Assembly (NCBI GenBank): GCA_936940865.1
Contig: CAKZJB010000189.1
Location: 1-51,107 of the forward strand
Direction of reading: 5' to 3'
DNA from: an uncultured Asticcacaulis sp.
GTDB taxonomy: Bacteria; Pseudomonadota; Alphaproteobacteria; Caulobacterales; Caulobacteraceae
Length of the DNA stretch: 51,107 nucleotides
The translations under genes and the position numbers were made by a program. Numbering within the stretch: the first letter of the stretch is position 1; each line of letters starts with the position of its first letter. The notes beneath the pieces were generated by a model, which saw nothing but the letters and a program-made list of their open reading frames with translations, searched no databases and was not told where the DNA came from. Below are positions 17,315-25,069 of the stretch, in pieces.

Positions 17315-17605
17315 ATGCAATATAAACGCACCCTTGTCCTGGTCCTCGGCGGCCATCTGCTGCTTCTGATGCTGATTTACCTGCCCTATGTCTTCAAAAG
17401 GATAGAGTCGCTGGAAATCCTGGTACCCGGCATGATGAACCTGGCCCTGATTGGCGCCAGCTTTATCGCGTCGGCGATCGTCAGCATCGTGCCGTCATGG
17501 CGCAAATATTGCGGCTGGTGGTGGCTGAGTTTCGGCGCTCTGATGCTCGCCTCGCTTCCCGCCTGTCTGGCGACGGCGCAGCTCAACGAAATGATCGCGC
17601 GTTAG
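17315..17605 (+). CDS. Small three-helix membrane protein
   Basis: A 96-residue protein with three predicted membrane helices (about 7-27, 38-62 and 69-89) and few charges. I do not recognise the family. It begins 25 bases after the radical SAM gene, behind GGGAG, on the same strand. It is probably the third gene of the Lgt-like/radical SAM operon and might hold those enzymes at the membrane. A TTG at 17300 is an alternative start. Its stop codon overlaps that of the converging PAS gene. Confidence 0.65.
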   Translation: MQYKRTLVLVLGGHLLLLMLIYLPYVFKRIESLEILVPGMMNLALIGASFIASAIVSIVPSWRKYCGWWWLSFGALMLASLPACLATAQLNEMIAR

Positions 17606-18123
17606 GACGCCGCTTCGACGGGCGCCGATCGAATGCCGGTCTGCAGCAGGTCGACCTTGCCGATCAGGGCGTCGTGCCCCAGGATCATGTCGACATTGAC
17701 GCCGTCACTGGCCAGCGGCAGGCGCAACCAGAAAAGGCTCAAGCCCTTGGCGCCGCGCCAGGCCATCGACGACAGGCCGACATTGGGCTTCTTGTTTTCG
17801 ACGACGAAGGTCAGGGCCTCGGCCCAGTATTGCGCTTCCGACGCCGTATAGATCTTATTGAACGTCATGCCGGTGATTTCCTGGCCGTAGGCATCGAACA
17901 GTTCCGTGCCCGCCAGGCGCTGACGGAAGAAGACGGCATCATTGTCGGGATTGGGATCGAGAACGTCGATCAGCGAAATGGTCGGCAGGCGACGCTTGAT
18001 CTGCATGGGATCGATGTCGGCGCGCGACGGCAGGCGGCCGCGCGTCCGCAACCCCTTCCAGTACCGGAAGATCTCCTCATGCGAACGCAAGGCCGCCAAC
18101 ATTTCGGACGCGAGACCAGCCAT
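17602..18123 (-). CDS. Single-domain PAS protein (PAS_5 family)
   Basis: A 173-residue protein that is almost entirely one PAS_5 domain: IFRYWKGLRTRGRLPSRADI, then LPTISLIDVL, FRQRLAGTEL and FDAYGQEITGMTF. It has no kinase, GGDEF or DNA-binding output. In Caulobacter a single-domain PAS protein, MopJ, localises to the pole and influences CtrA and DivJ/DivK signalling. This gene could be related, but alphaproteobacteria carry many PAS_5 proteins and I cannot decide orthology. It converges with the small membrane protein gene. Confidence 0.75.
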   Translation of the reverse strand: MAGLASEMLAALRSHEEIFRYWKGLRTRGRLPSRADIDPMQIKRRLPTISLIDVLDPNPDNDAVFFRQRLAGTELFDAYGQEITGMTFNKIYTASEAQYWAEALTFVVENKKPNVGLSSMAWRGAKGLSLFWLRLPLASDGVNVDMILGHDALIGKVDLLQTGIRSAPVEAAS

Positions 18124-18420
18124 AAGGAATAGTTTACGACAACCCCGAGTAAAGGATCAGCAATTTTTTCTTGGATGGCGCGCATTCCAGGACGTGCCTT
18201 AAGAGAATATGCACGCTTTGCTCTGGTTTGCACCGCCGGTAAAGCCCGAATCAGCCCTGTTTTCACCATCTCTTAACTGACAGGCCGATGGCAAGAAAAA
18301 AAGGGTTAACGATCACCACTGTTCTGGAATTACCACAGAAAAAAGGCCCCGATCCAAGATCAGAGCCTTTGTTCCACTTTTGTTTTAAAGGTTAACGCTA
18401 AGCGCGTTGCCCGTAAAAAT
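18124..18420. other. Intergenic region between MucR and PAS genes
   Basis: Close to 300 bases. It holds the MucR terminator (18339-18370), two TTAAC half-sites (around 18273 and 18304) and the PAS gene promoter. No coding sequence is supported. Confidence 0.6.
18339..18370 (-). terminator. Intrinsic terminator of the mucR gene
   Basis: On the minus strand AAAGG...CTGATC can pair with GATCGG...CCTTT, and a run of six T follows. It begins about 50 bases after the MucR stop codon. Confidence 0.75.
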
Positions 18421-18849
18421 TTACGCCTTGGCGCGGCCCTTGCGCGCGACCTGACGGCCGCCCTGGCCCAGGCCCATCTGCTTGGCCAGGTCCGAACGCG
18501 CCTTAGCGTAGTTCGGGGCCACCATCGGATAGTCCTTCGGCAGATTCCACTTGGCGCGATATTCTTCCGGGCTCATGCCGTACTTGGTGCGCAGGTGGCG
18601 CTTCAGCGACTTGAACTTGCGGCCGTCTTCCAGGCAGACGATGTAGTCGTTGGAAATCGACTTCTTCACCGAAACGGCAGGTTCCTTCGGCGCCTCGACC
18701 TTGGTTTCCTCACCCGAGGAAATAGAATTGAGGGCCTGATATACGCTCTGGATCAGCGACGGCAACTCACCGGCCGGGATTGAGTTGTTGCCTACGAACG
18801 CAGACACGATATCTGCGGTCATATCCAGGGTGTCAGTCTTGTTTTCCAT
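18421..18849 (-). CDS. mucR: MucR/Ros family transcriptional regulator
   Basis: A 142-residue DNA-binding protein of the prokaryotic zinc-finger type. In Caulobacter MucR1/2 repress G1-phase genes and the system is tied to CtrA and SciP; in rhizobia and Brucella MucR silences AT-rich loci. The core reads DYIVCLEDGRKFKSLKRHL followed by RTKYGMSPEEYRAKW. One usual zinc-binding histidine (T-H-Y in many relatives) is Lys here, so zinc binding may be weak or absent, as reported for some Mesorhizobium homologues. The sequence upstream of the start is AT-rich (A-run near 18915), fitting autoregulation. The terminator is clear. Confidence 0.9.
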   Translation of the reverse strand: MENKTDTLDMTADIVSAFVGNNSIPAGELPSLIQSVYQALNSISSGEETKVEAPKEPAVSVKKSISNDYIVCLEDGRKFKSLKRHLRTKYGMSPEEYRAKWNLPKDYPMVAPNYAKARSDLAKQMGLGQGGRQVARKGRAKA

Positions 18850-19255
18850 TGTTGTATCCCACGAAAACCGTGCGTTTTAGCTAATCCAAGCGTCCGAAAT
18901 ATTCAAGCACAAATACAAAAAAAATTCTAACGGCTGCTTAAGCGGCGGCATTTTACTTGTCTAAGGGGGTATTCGCAGCCATCAATTATCCGATCCCGCG
19001 GGTATTCATGGCGTATTCCGTCAAAATTTGCCTAAATAACGACGTTTTTTTCCGAAATGCGATTCGGGCTGTTTTTGTCTTCAATCGCAACGCAAAATTG
19101 CGAGCGCTTTTCAGCAGCCGATCTTGGTTCGAGCGGGATTTTCCTGTACCGGCCCCTGGCACCTTGCCCGCGTCAGGAGAATGGGACGGGGCTTTGAGGT
19201 TTTGTCTTGCCGCGCATCTGGCCCGAAAGCCGCTGCACACGTTTCGGGATGCGCT
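18850..19255. other. Intergenic region between mucR and the DUF2336 gene
   Basis: About 400 bases, AT-rich close to mucR (18895-18960), holding the mucR promoter. Open frames cross it on both strands, but they have unconvincing composition and no family. I see no structured RNA I can name. Confidence 0.5.
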
Positions 19256-20527
19256 CTATGTTTTCAAATCCTGCGCGAATGCCAGCATGGCGGCACGTTG
19301 CGGAACGCTCAGGGAGTCGAGGTCGATGTCTTCGCCGCGGCTCAGGGAGCGCAACATGACGTGCGTCAAGGCCGAGGACAACGACCAGTTCCAGTAGCGC
19401 AGAACCGTCTGCGCACGGTCGACGGCCAGCATATCGTAAGTAATAAGGACTTCGGCCAGTTGCGGATGCATGCGCCCGTCCTCATCGCGCATCGGCCGAC
19501 GCAGCGCCTTCCACAGGGCCCTCAGCGCCTTGCGCGACAGGCCGGTCGCCTTGCACAACACGGCCAGGCCTTCGCCGCCGGCATCGCGCAGTATCTTGGC
19601 GCCCGTCGAAGGCTTTATCCCCGACAGGTAGGCGATTTCCTCGGCCATCTTGCGCGTCATACCGTTCTGCGCGGCGTCCGCGATGGCGGCCTCAAGCGAG
19701 TCGTAGGGGCTCTTCTTCAGCGCCTCGCGGTTGCGCTGGCGCCGCTCGATGAACTGCAGCGCCTTGCGCGACATGGCGTCCTGCCACTTTTCCTGCGCCG
19801 CCATGGCGAAGACGTCGGACGCCATGTCCTGCATGATTTCGCGGTTGACGCCAAAGCGGCTGAGGATCAGGCGGCGCACGTCGGACGGACTCCACCAGAA
19901 CAGGATATAGGCCGAGGACGGACGCAGTTCGGCGCGCCGCATCAAAAGCGGAATGAGATGCGGGGCGTTCTGGCTGAGTGCGACGACCGCCTCGACCGCC
20001 TGCTGCGACATCTCCGCCTTGGCATTCTTCAGCAAGGTCTCGATGACCGGCATTTCCTCGCTGTCGACAAGAATCTCCGACAGAAAGCTCGACAGGCCCT
20101 TGCGGCCGGCCAGCAGGAGGCGGTGCCCCGGACGGCCATTGCGAGCACAGTAGTAGAGATCCGAATCGGACAGGGCTTCACCATCCTCGATCAGGGGCCG
20201 CGCCACCTCGACCTCGTCGACCAGCAGCAGGCGCACCAGCGAGTTCGGCAGTTCCGCCAGGATACTGAGGCGTTTGGCGACGCGGGCGCGCTCCTCGACC
20301 CCCGCGTCTCGCAGCATTTCGACCAGCAGGTCGGCCGTGACGGCGCGTTCGAAGGCGTTGATGCGGCTTTCCGGCAGGCAGACCACGTCGGCCAGGCGCT
20401 TCAGAAGGACATGGCGGGCTTGCGACACCGGCGCTTCAGGCCGGGTCATGCCTTCGGCCTCCGGCGAGCCGGTTTCGGTCACGATCTGGGAAGCGGAAAC
20501 GGACATGGCCGCCATATTGGCGGCCAT
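19256..20527 (-). CDS. DUF2336 domain protein
   Basis: A 423-residue soluble protein rich in short helical repeats, recognisable as DUF2336 by segments such as LLVEMLRDAGVEERARVAKRL, FLSEILVDSEEMPVIETLL and LSGIKPSTGAKIL. The family is common in alphaproteobacteria; its biochemical role is not established. There are three in-frame ATGs in the first eight codons (20527, 20515, 20506). The first and third lie in the two arms of a 9-bp inverted repeat, and none has a good ribosome site. ATG at 20527 is kept as the outer limit. Confidence 0.8.
   Translation of the reverse strand: MAANMAAMSVSASQIVTETGSPEAEGMTRPEAPVSQARHVLLKRLADVVCLPESRINAFERAVTADLLVEMLRDAGVEERARVAKRLSILAELPNSLVRLLLVDEVEVARPLIEDGEALSDSDLYYCARNGRPGHRLLLAGRKGLSSFLSEILVDSEEMPVIETLLKNAKAEMSQQAVEAVVALSQNAPHLIPLLMRRAELRPSSAYILFWWSPSDVRRLILSRFGVNREIMQDMASDVFAMAAQEKWQDAMSRKALQFIERRQRNREALKKSPYDSLEAAIADAAQNGMTRKMAEEIAYLSGIKPSTGAKILRDAGGEGLAVLCKATGLSRKALRALWKALRRPMRDEDGRMHPQLAEVLITYDMLAVDRAQTVLRYWNWSLSSALTHVMLRSLSRGEDIDLDSLSVPQRAAMLAFAQDLKT
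20505..20527 (-). repeat. Inverted repeat covering the start codons of the DUF2336 gene
   Basis: Arms ATGGCCGCC and GGCGGCCAT with a five-base loop. In the mRNA this stem would include the first and third possible AUG codons and could limit ribosome access. Confidence 0.55.
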
Positions 20528-20610
20528 GCGTTAAGTATTTGTATAAAGCTTGATCTCAGGCCGCGGAGCGGTAGCGCATGATACGCGCAAATATGCGGCG
20601 CTTGAGCGGC

Positions 20611-21615
20611 TTAAAGCCCTTCGAACAGGGCCGTCGACAGGTAACGCTCGGCGAAGCTCGGGATGATGGCGACGATCGTCTTGCCGGCATATTCGTCGCG
20701 CGCCGCCAGGCGGAAAGCGACTTCCAGCGCGGCGCCCGACGAGATGCCGACCGGCAGGCCTTCGACCTGGGCCGACTTGCGCGCCATGGCGAAGGCCGCG
20801 TCGTTCGACACGGTCTCGACGCCGTCGATCACGCCGCGATCGAGGATGGCGGGCACGAAACCCGCGCCGATGCCCTGGATCTTGTGCGGGCCGGGCTCGC
20901 CACCGGACAGGATAGGCGAGGCCTCGGGCTCGATGGCGATCATCTTCACCGAGGGTTTACGCGCCTTCAGCACCTCGCCGATGCCCGAGATCGAACCGCC
21001 GGTGCCGACGCCCGACACCACGACATCGACGGCGCCGTTCGTGTCGTTCCAGATTTCCTCGGCCGTCGAAACGCGGTGGACCGCCGGATTGGCGGCGTTT
21101 TCGAACTGTTGCGGAATGACGGCGCCCGGGATTTCGACCGCCAGCTCCTGGGCGCGATTGACGGCGCCGCGCATGCCTTTTTCCGCCGGCGTCAGTTCGA
21201 GCCTGGCGCCCAGCAGCAGCAGCATCTTACGGCGCTCGATCGACATCGATTCGGGCATGACCAGGACGACCTTGTAGCCCTTGGCTGCGCCGGCAAAGGC
21301 GAGCGCGATGCCGGTATTGCCCGAGGTCGGCTCGATGATGGTGCCACCGGGCTTCAGCTTGCCGGTCTGCTCCAGGGCCTCGATCATCGCCATGCCGATA
21401 CGGTCCTTGACCGAGGACAACGGATTGAAGAATTCGAGCTTGGCCAGGACGATGCCCTTGGGGTTCAGTTCGGCCGACAGGCGCGGCAACCGGACCAGCG
21501 GCGTGTCGCCCATGGTGTCGAGAATCGAGTCGAAGACCTTGCCGCGCCCCTTGCGGGCAAGATTGTCGAGCGAAAAGGCGTCGCGCAACTGCGCCGCGTC
21601 GTCTGAAGAGGCCAT
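20611..21615 (-). CDS. cysK: Cysteine synthase A (O-acetylserine sulfhydrylase)
   Basis: PLP enzyme that makes cysteine from O-acetylserine and sulfide. The Schiff-base lysine is in NPLSSVKDR, the substrate loop is TSGNTG, and the phosphate cradle is GVGTGGSISG. The C-terminal half has PVGISSGAALEVA. Length is 334 residues, near the usual 310-330. ATG at 21615 is preceded by AGGAG. It is divergent from chpT, sharing a ~215 bp region. Confidence 0.95.
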   Translation of the reverse strand: MASSDDAAQLRDAFSLDNLARKGRGKVFDSILDTMGDTPLVRLPRLSAELNPKGIVLAKLEFFNPLSSVKDRIGMAMIEALEQTGKLKPGGTIIEPTSGNTGIALAFAGAAKGYKVVLVMPESMSIERRKMLLLLGARLELTPAEKGMRGAVNRAQELAVEIPGAVIPQQFENAANPAVHRVSTAEEIWNDTNGAVDVVVSGVGTGGSISGIGEVLKARKPSVKMIAIEPEASPILSGGEPGPHKIQGIGAGFVPAILDRGVIDGVETVSNDAAFAMARKSAQVEGLPVGISSGAALEVAFRLAARDEYAGKTIVAIIPSFAERYLSTALFEGL

Positions 21616-21714
21616 GGGAAGTTCTCCTGCAAGAAAAATTTAACGATGGTAACCGGGATTATGCCTTACAAATCAAGGGGGCCCACACGCCCGTGCGATT
21701 TACGCGGTCCCTCG

Positions 21715-21729
21715 TTAAGAACATATTAA
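21715..21729 (+). promoter_or_regulatory. Consensus CtrA box (TTAA-N7-TTAA) before chpT
   Basis: TTAAGAACATATTAA matches the full CtrA recognition pattern exactly, including seven-base spacing. It lies 103 bp upstream of the chpT ATG. A second TTAA pair at 21746-21761 has an eight-base spacer. CtrA control of its own phosphotransferase would be a feedback loop. Confidence 0.7.
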
Positions 21730-21831
21730 GAGATATTATCGCGTCTTAACTTTCCCGTTAAGCCAAATCACCTCACATCTCATGTGAGCCAGACTAAACC
21801 GATCCGACCCGGCCAGCCAAGGATTGTTACG

Positions 21832-22590
21832 ATGAGCATGGACGATATCTTTACCCTGCAAGCCAGCGGCGCCTCCGCCGGCGAAACATCCCGGGACGCC
21901 GTGTCCGCGACGGAAGCGACGCCGGAAACCGCAGCCGCAAGCGAAACGTCCGGCCTGCCCGGCCGCCATGAACTGGCCACCCAGATGGTGGCCAAGCTTT
22001 GCCACGACTTCATCAGCCCGGCGGGCGCCATCATGTCGGGCCTCGACCTTCTGGAAGACCCGTCCGCCCAGGACATGAAGCAGGAAGCGCTGAACCTGAT
22101 CTCGACCTCGGCCAAGAAACTGGTGGCCCTGGTCTATTTCGCCCGCGTCGCCTTCGGCGCCGCGACGACCTCCGAAGCCTTTTCGGCGGCGCAGCTCTAC
22201 AAGATCCTCAACGACGTCTACGCGTCGATGCGCGCCGAACTCGACTTCCGCATCGCGCCCGAAACCATCTTCGAAAAGCCGGCGGCGCGGGCGCTGCTCA
22301 ATGTCGGGCTGCTGATCGGCAACTCGCTGCCCATGGGCGGCAAGGCGCGGCTGGAGGCCGTCACCGAAGATGGCACGCTCACCATCACGGCCGACGGCCG
22401 CGGTCCGCGCGCCCGCCTGAAGCCCGAAGCCGTCGAGGCCCTGGCCGGCAAGCCGCTGAGCGATGGCCTGGCTGGACAATGGATCCAGCCGCATTGGCTG
22501 CACAGCGTCGTGTCGGAAGCCGGCGGCACGATCGCCGTCGAGGCGGAAACCGACGCGCTGGTCCTGACGGTGACTATGCCGGCCAACTGA
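21832..22590 (+). CDS. chpT: Histidine phosphotransferase ChpT
   Basis: ChpT relays phosphate from the CckA receiver domain to CtrA and CpdR. The phospho-acceptor helix reads AKLCHDFISPAGAIMSGLDL with His58. The C-terminal part resembles a HATPase fold without ATP-binding motifs, as in known ChpT (NVGLLIGNSLP in place of the N-box). An alanine/threonine-rich N-terminal extension of ~45 residues precedes the helix. ATG at 21832 behind AAGGA is preferred to GTG at 21784. The 3' end overlaps the converging YqcI/YcgG gene by 17 bases. Confidence 0.9.
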   Translation: MSMDDIFTLQASGASAGETSRDAVSATEATPETAAASETSGLPGRHELATQMVAKLCHDFISPAGAIMSGLDLLEDPSAQDMKQEALNLISTSAKKLVALVYFARVAFGAATTSEAFSAAQLYKILNDVYASMRAELDFRIAPETIFEKPAARALLNVGLLIGNSLPMGGKARLEAVTEDGTLTITADGRGPRARLKPEAVEALAGKPLSDGLAGQWIQPHWLHSVVSEAGGTIAVEAETDALVLTVTMPAN

Positions 22591-23278
22591 CCGGACATTT
22601 CCAGTCATCTGAAATCTGTCGCCCGCTATACTGGCGCGCCTCGGATATTTCCCCGTGACGCGCCAGCATCGCATTGGGCGATCCCGCCAGCGCCACATCG
22701 CGCGCGATAATCGCTTCCCTCAGCGTTTCATAGCGGCCGTCGGCGCGCAGGCGTTGAAACTGGTCGTGGGCGTTGAACACAAGGACCGGCGTGTCGAAGC
22801 GCCGTGCCGGGCGGCTGGCGCCGGGATGCAGGCCGACGACGAAAAAGGCCTCGCCGCCGAAACTGAGCGAAAACCGCGCATCGTCGATGTCCGCGCTGAC
22901 GCGGCCGTCGTACGCGCACCCCTTGCCCGCATCGGCCTGGCGCAATCCCTTCAATCTTTGCCAAAGGGCCTGTTCGAACGCTTCCTCCGACAAGGTCCCC
23001 GCCGACGGAAACAGGACGGCGAAGGTCTGGAAGGGACCCGGATTTGCGCGATAGGCCTGCACGAAGTCGCACAGTGTATCGTGGATCGCGGAATCGTCGT
23101 GCGGACAGCGGATGTCGCCGGCGACAAAGGTGGTAATCCGGCCGCGCAACAGGGCCGACTTGGCACCGACGCATGGAAACGCCTTGTCCCGGATATGGGC
23201 TTCGAAGCGCTCGACCAGACCGGCTTCTGCGGTGGCGCCGCCCGTTTTGGGTTCGGTGTAATGATACACGATACGCAT
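22574..23278 (-). CDS. YqcI/YcgG family protein (GntA-type haem-dependent N-hydroxylase homologue)
   Basis: A 234-residue protein with the family landmarks FPCVGAKSALLRG, LVFNAHDQFQRLRADGRYE, and the C-terminal SEARQYSGRQISDDWKCPVSW. GntA of guanitoxin biosynthesis belongs to this family and is a haem enzyme that N-hydroxylates a guanidino group. By analogy this protein may oxidise arginine or another guanidine in the cytosol; the substrate is unknown. It is divergent from the DUF1989 gene, and the two are likely functional partners. ATG at 23278 is the only reasonable start. Confidence 0.8.
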   Translation of the reverse strand: MRIVYHYTEPKTGGATAEAGLVERFEAHIRDKAFPCVGAKSALLRGRITTFVAGDIRCPHDDSAIHDTLCDFVQAYRANPGPFQTFAVLFPSAGTLSEEAFEQALWQRLKGLRQADAGKGCAYDGRVSADIDDARFSLSFGGEAFFVVGLHPGASRPARRFDTPVLVFNAHDQFQRLRADGRYETLREAIIARDVALAGSPNAMLARHGEISEARQYSGRQISDDWKCPVSWPA

Positions 23279-23500
23279 CCTCTTGAGCTGGATGCGAACG
23301 CTACCGGTCGGCGCATTAGGGTTGAAATCGGCGAGGCGGGCGTTCCGGGCAAAAGGGCTGTAAACCGGCGCGCCGCACCGAGATCCTATTGAATTTGCGT
23401 ACTTTTTCTAAACTCGTCGACTTCTTTGCACCTTGGACGGACTTTCCTATCCCGCCCTTACATTCCCCCGCGCTACCGATAGCGAAATCACGGAGGACTT

Positions 23501-24085
23501 ATGGTCACGGAAATCGCGCCGCGCTCGGGCACGGCCTTCACCCTGAAGAAGGGCCAACGCCTCAGGGTCATCGATCCGAATGGCGAACAGGTCTCGGACA
23601 TGCTGGCCTTCAATGCCGACGATACGGACGAAGTCATCTCGTCCGGCCGCACACTCGACTATGCCAGCAAACTGTTCCTCAGCACCGGCGATCCGATCTA
23701 TTCGAACCGCAGCCGGGTCATGCTGCGCATCGTCGAGGACACGGTCGGCCGCCACGACTTCCTGCTGACGCCGTGCTCGGAAGACACCTTCCGCATCATC
23801 TACGGCGACGAACATCCGCATCACGGCTGTTTCGGCAACCTGGCGCGCGCGCTTGAGCCCTACGGCATCGCCCCCGACCGCATTCCCGTGGCTTTCAACA
23901 TCTTCATGAACGTCCGCGTCGACGGCGACAGCGGCGAACTCAGGGTCGATCCGCCGCTCAGCCGCGCCGGCGACCACATTCTGTTCGAGGCCGAGATGGA
24001 CCTGATCGTGGCGCTTACCGCATGCTCGGCGCTGCAATCGAACAACTACGCCTTCAAGCCTATCCACTACGCGGTGGAAACCTAG
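23501..24085 (+). CDS. DUF1989 (urea carboxylase-associated) family protein
   Basis: A 194-residue cupin-like protein of the DUF1989 family. It shows GQRLRVIDPNGEQVSDMLAF, SNRSRVMLRIVEDTVGRHD, the histidine-rich EHPHHGCFGNL and, near the end, FEAEMDLIVALTACSALQSN. The His cluster could bind metal. Relatives accompany urea carboxylase or guanidine-metabolism genes; none of those are here. It has an excellent ribosome site, GGAGGACTT before ATG. The stop codon is TAG whose last base belongs to the IS element inserted directly downstream; the uninterrupted sequence would have had the same stop, so the protein is intact. Confidence 0.82.
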   Translation: MVTEIAPRSGTAFTLKKGQRLRVIDPNGEQVSDMLAFNADDTDEVISSGRTLDYASKLFLSTGDPIYSNRSRVMLRIVEDTVGRHDFLLTPCSEDTFRIIYGDEHPHHGCFGNLARALEPYGIAPDRIPVAFNIFMNVRVDGDSGELRVDPPLSRAGDHILFEAEMDLIVALTACSALQSNNYAFKPIHYAVET

Positions 24086-24929
24086 GCTCAGGACCTATTA
24101 AATTTGTTGCTTAATCGGCTTGAGGCTGATTCACTCGACATATCGAGGTGTGCAGCCATGAGTGATCTGTTTTTGCTGAGCGAGGCGCAAATGCGCCGGA
24201 TCGAGCCGTTCTTTCCTTTATCGCATGGGGTTCCGCGGGTTGATGACCGTCGGATCATCTCTGGGATCATCTACGTGATCAAGCACGGTCTGATGTGGCG
24301 GGATGCGCCGAAGGCCTATGGTCCGCACAAGACGATCTACAACCGGTTTGTGCGCTGGAGCCGACTTGGGGTGTTCAACCGAATATTCGCCGAACTGGCG
24401 GGACAGGCAGGCGAGCCTGACCGGATCATGATAGACGCCACGCACCTGAAGGCCCATCGCACGGCGGCGAGCCTGCTAAAAGGGGGGCTTTTCCCAGATT
24501 TATCGGACGCACGAAGGGCGGGCTGAACTCAAAGCTCCACGCCGTCTGCGATGGCGAGGGCAGGCCTATCCTTATGCTGCTGTCCGAAGGCCAGATGAGT
24601 GATTACAAGGGCGCGGCATACATGCTCAGCAGCTTTCCGGCCGCTTCAGAACTGCTGGCGGACAAGGGATACGACGCCGACTGGTTTCGCGAGGCGCTCG
24701 AACAGCGCGACATCAAGCCCTGCATCCCGCCAAAGGCCAATCGCAAGGTCCCGATCCCTTACGACAAGGCTCTCTACAAGTGCCGACACAAGATCGAAAA
24801 CATGTTCGGAAAGCTGAAAGACTGGCGCCGCATCCATACACGCTATGACCGATGCGCTCACACCTTCTTCTCGGCAATCGCCATTGCCGCCACCGTCATC
24901 TTCTGGCTCTGAGCAATGAGTCCTGAGCC
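24085..24929 (+). mobile_element. IS5-family insertion sequence (IS427-like)
   Basis: An 845-bp element bounded by inverted repeats starting GGCTCAGGAC at 24085 and ending GTCCTGAGCC at 24929; further matches inside give about 14 of 16. It is flanked on both sides by TA (24083-24084 and 24930-24931), consistent with a 2-bp target duplication. It carries one DDE transposase split over two frames. It appears complete and is inserted at the end of the DUF1989 gene. Confidence 0.88.
24158..24912 (+). CDS. IS5-family DDE transposase, read through a -1 frameshift
   Basis: The first frame, from ATG at 24158 to the stop ending at 24526, encodes LSEAQMRRIEPFFP and the first catalytic Asp in MIDATHLKAH. 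The second frame ends at 24912 and encodes RTKGGLNSKLHAVCDGEGRP, the second Asp in LLADKGYDADW and the Glu in CRHKIENMFGKLKDWRRI. The frames are joined by a one-base backward slip at A4G6 (24478-24487). After the slip the reading KRGAFPRFIGRTKGG matches intact IS5 transposases. Programmed frameshifting is usual in this group, so it is probably functional. Confidence 0.82.
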
Positions 24930-24931
24930 TA

Positions 24932-24960
24932 GCTTTCGTGCCAGAAATGACAACGAAAGC
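24932..24960. terminator. Inverted repeat beyond the IS, probable former DUF1989 3' hairpin
   Basis: Arms GCTTTCGT and ACGAAAGC around a 13-base loop. Without the IS this hairpin would begin at the last base of the DUF1989 stop codon. No T-run follows. Confidence 0.4.
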
Positions 24961-25069
24961 GCCAATTTGAGTCCTGCGCGTGGCATGGCGCCCTCACAAC
25001 GAAGCCTGTCCTTGCCGGTGAAACCATTCCGTGATTTCCTGATAACGGGATTCTCATGGGGCCGGGATT

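Noticed and set aside
18957-19397. Plus-strand frame between mucR and the DUF2336 gene
   Set aside because: No ribosome site, no family, overlaps the end of the DUF2336 gene and has untypical composition.
21616-21714. Riboswitch upstream of cysK
   Set aside because: I found no conserved SAM or other aptamer pattern in the short leader.
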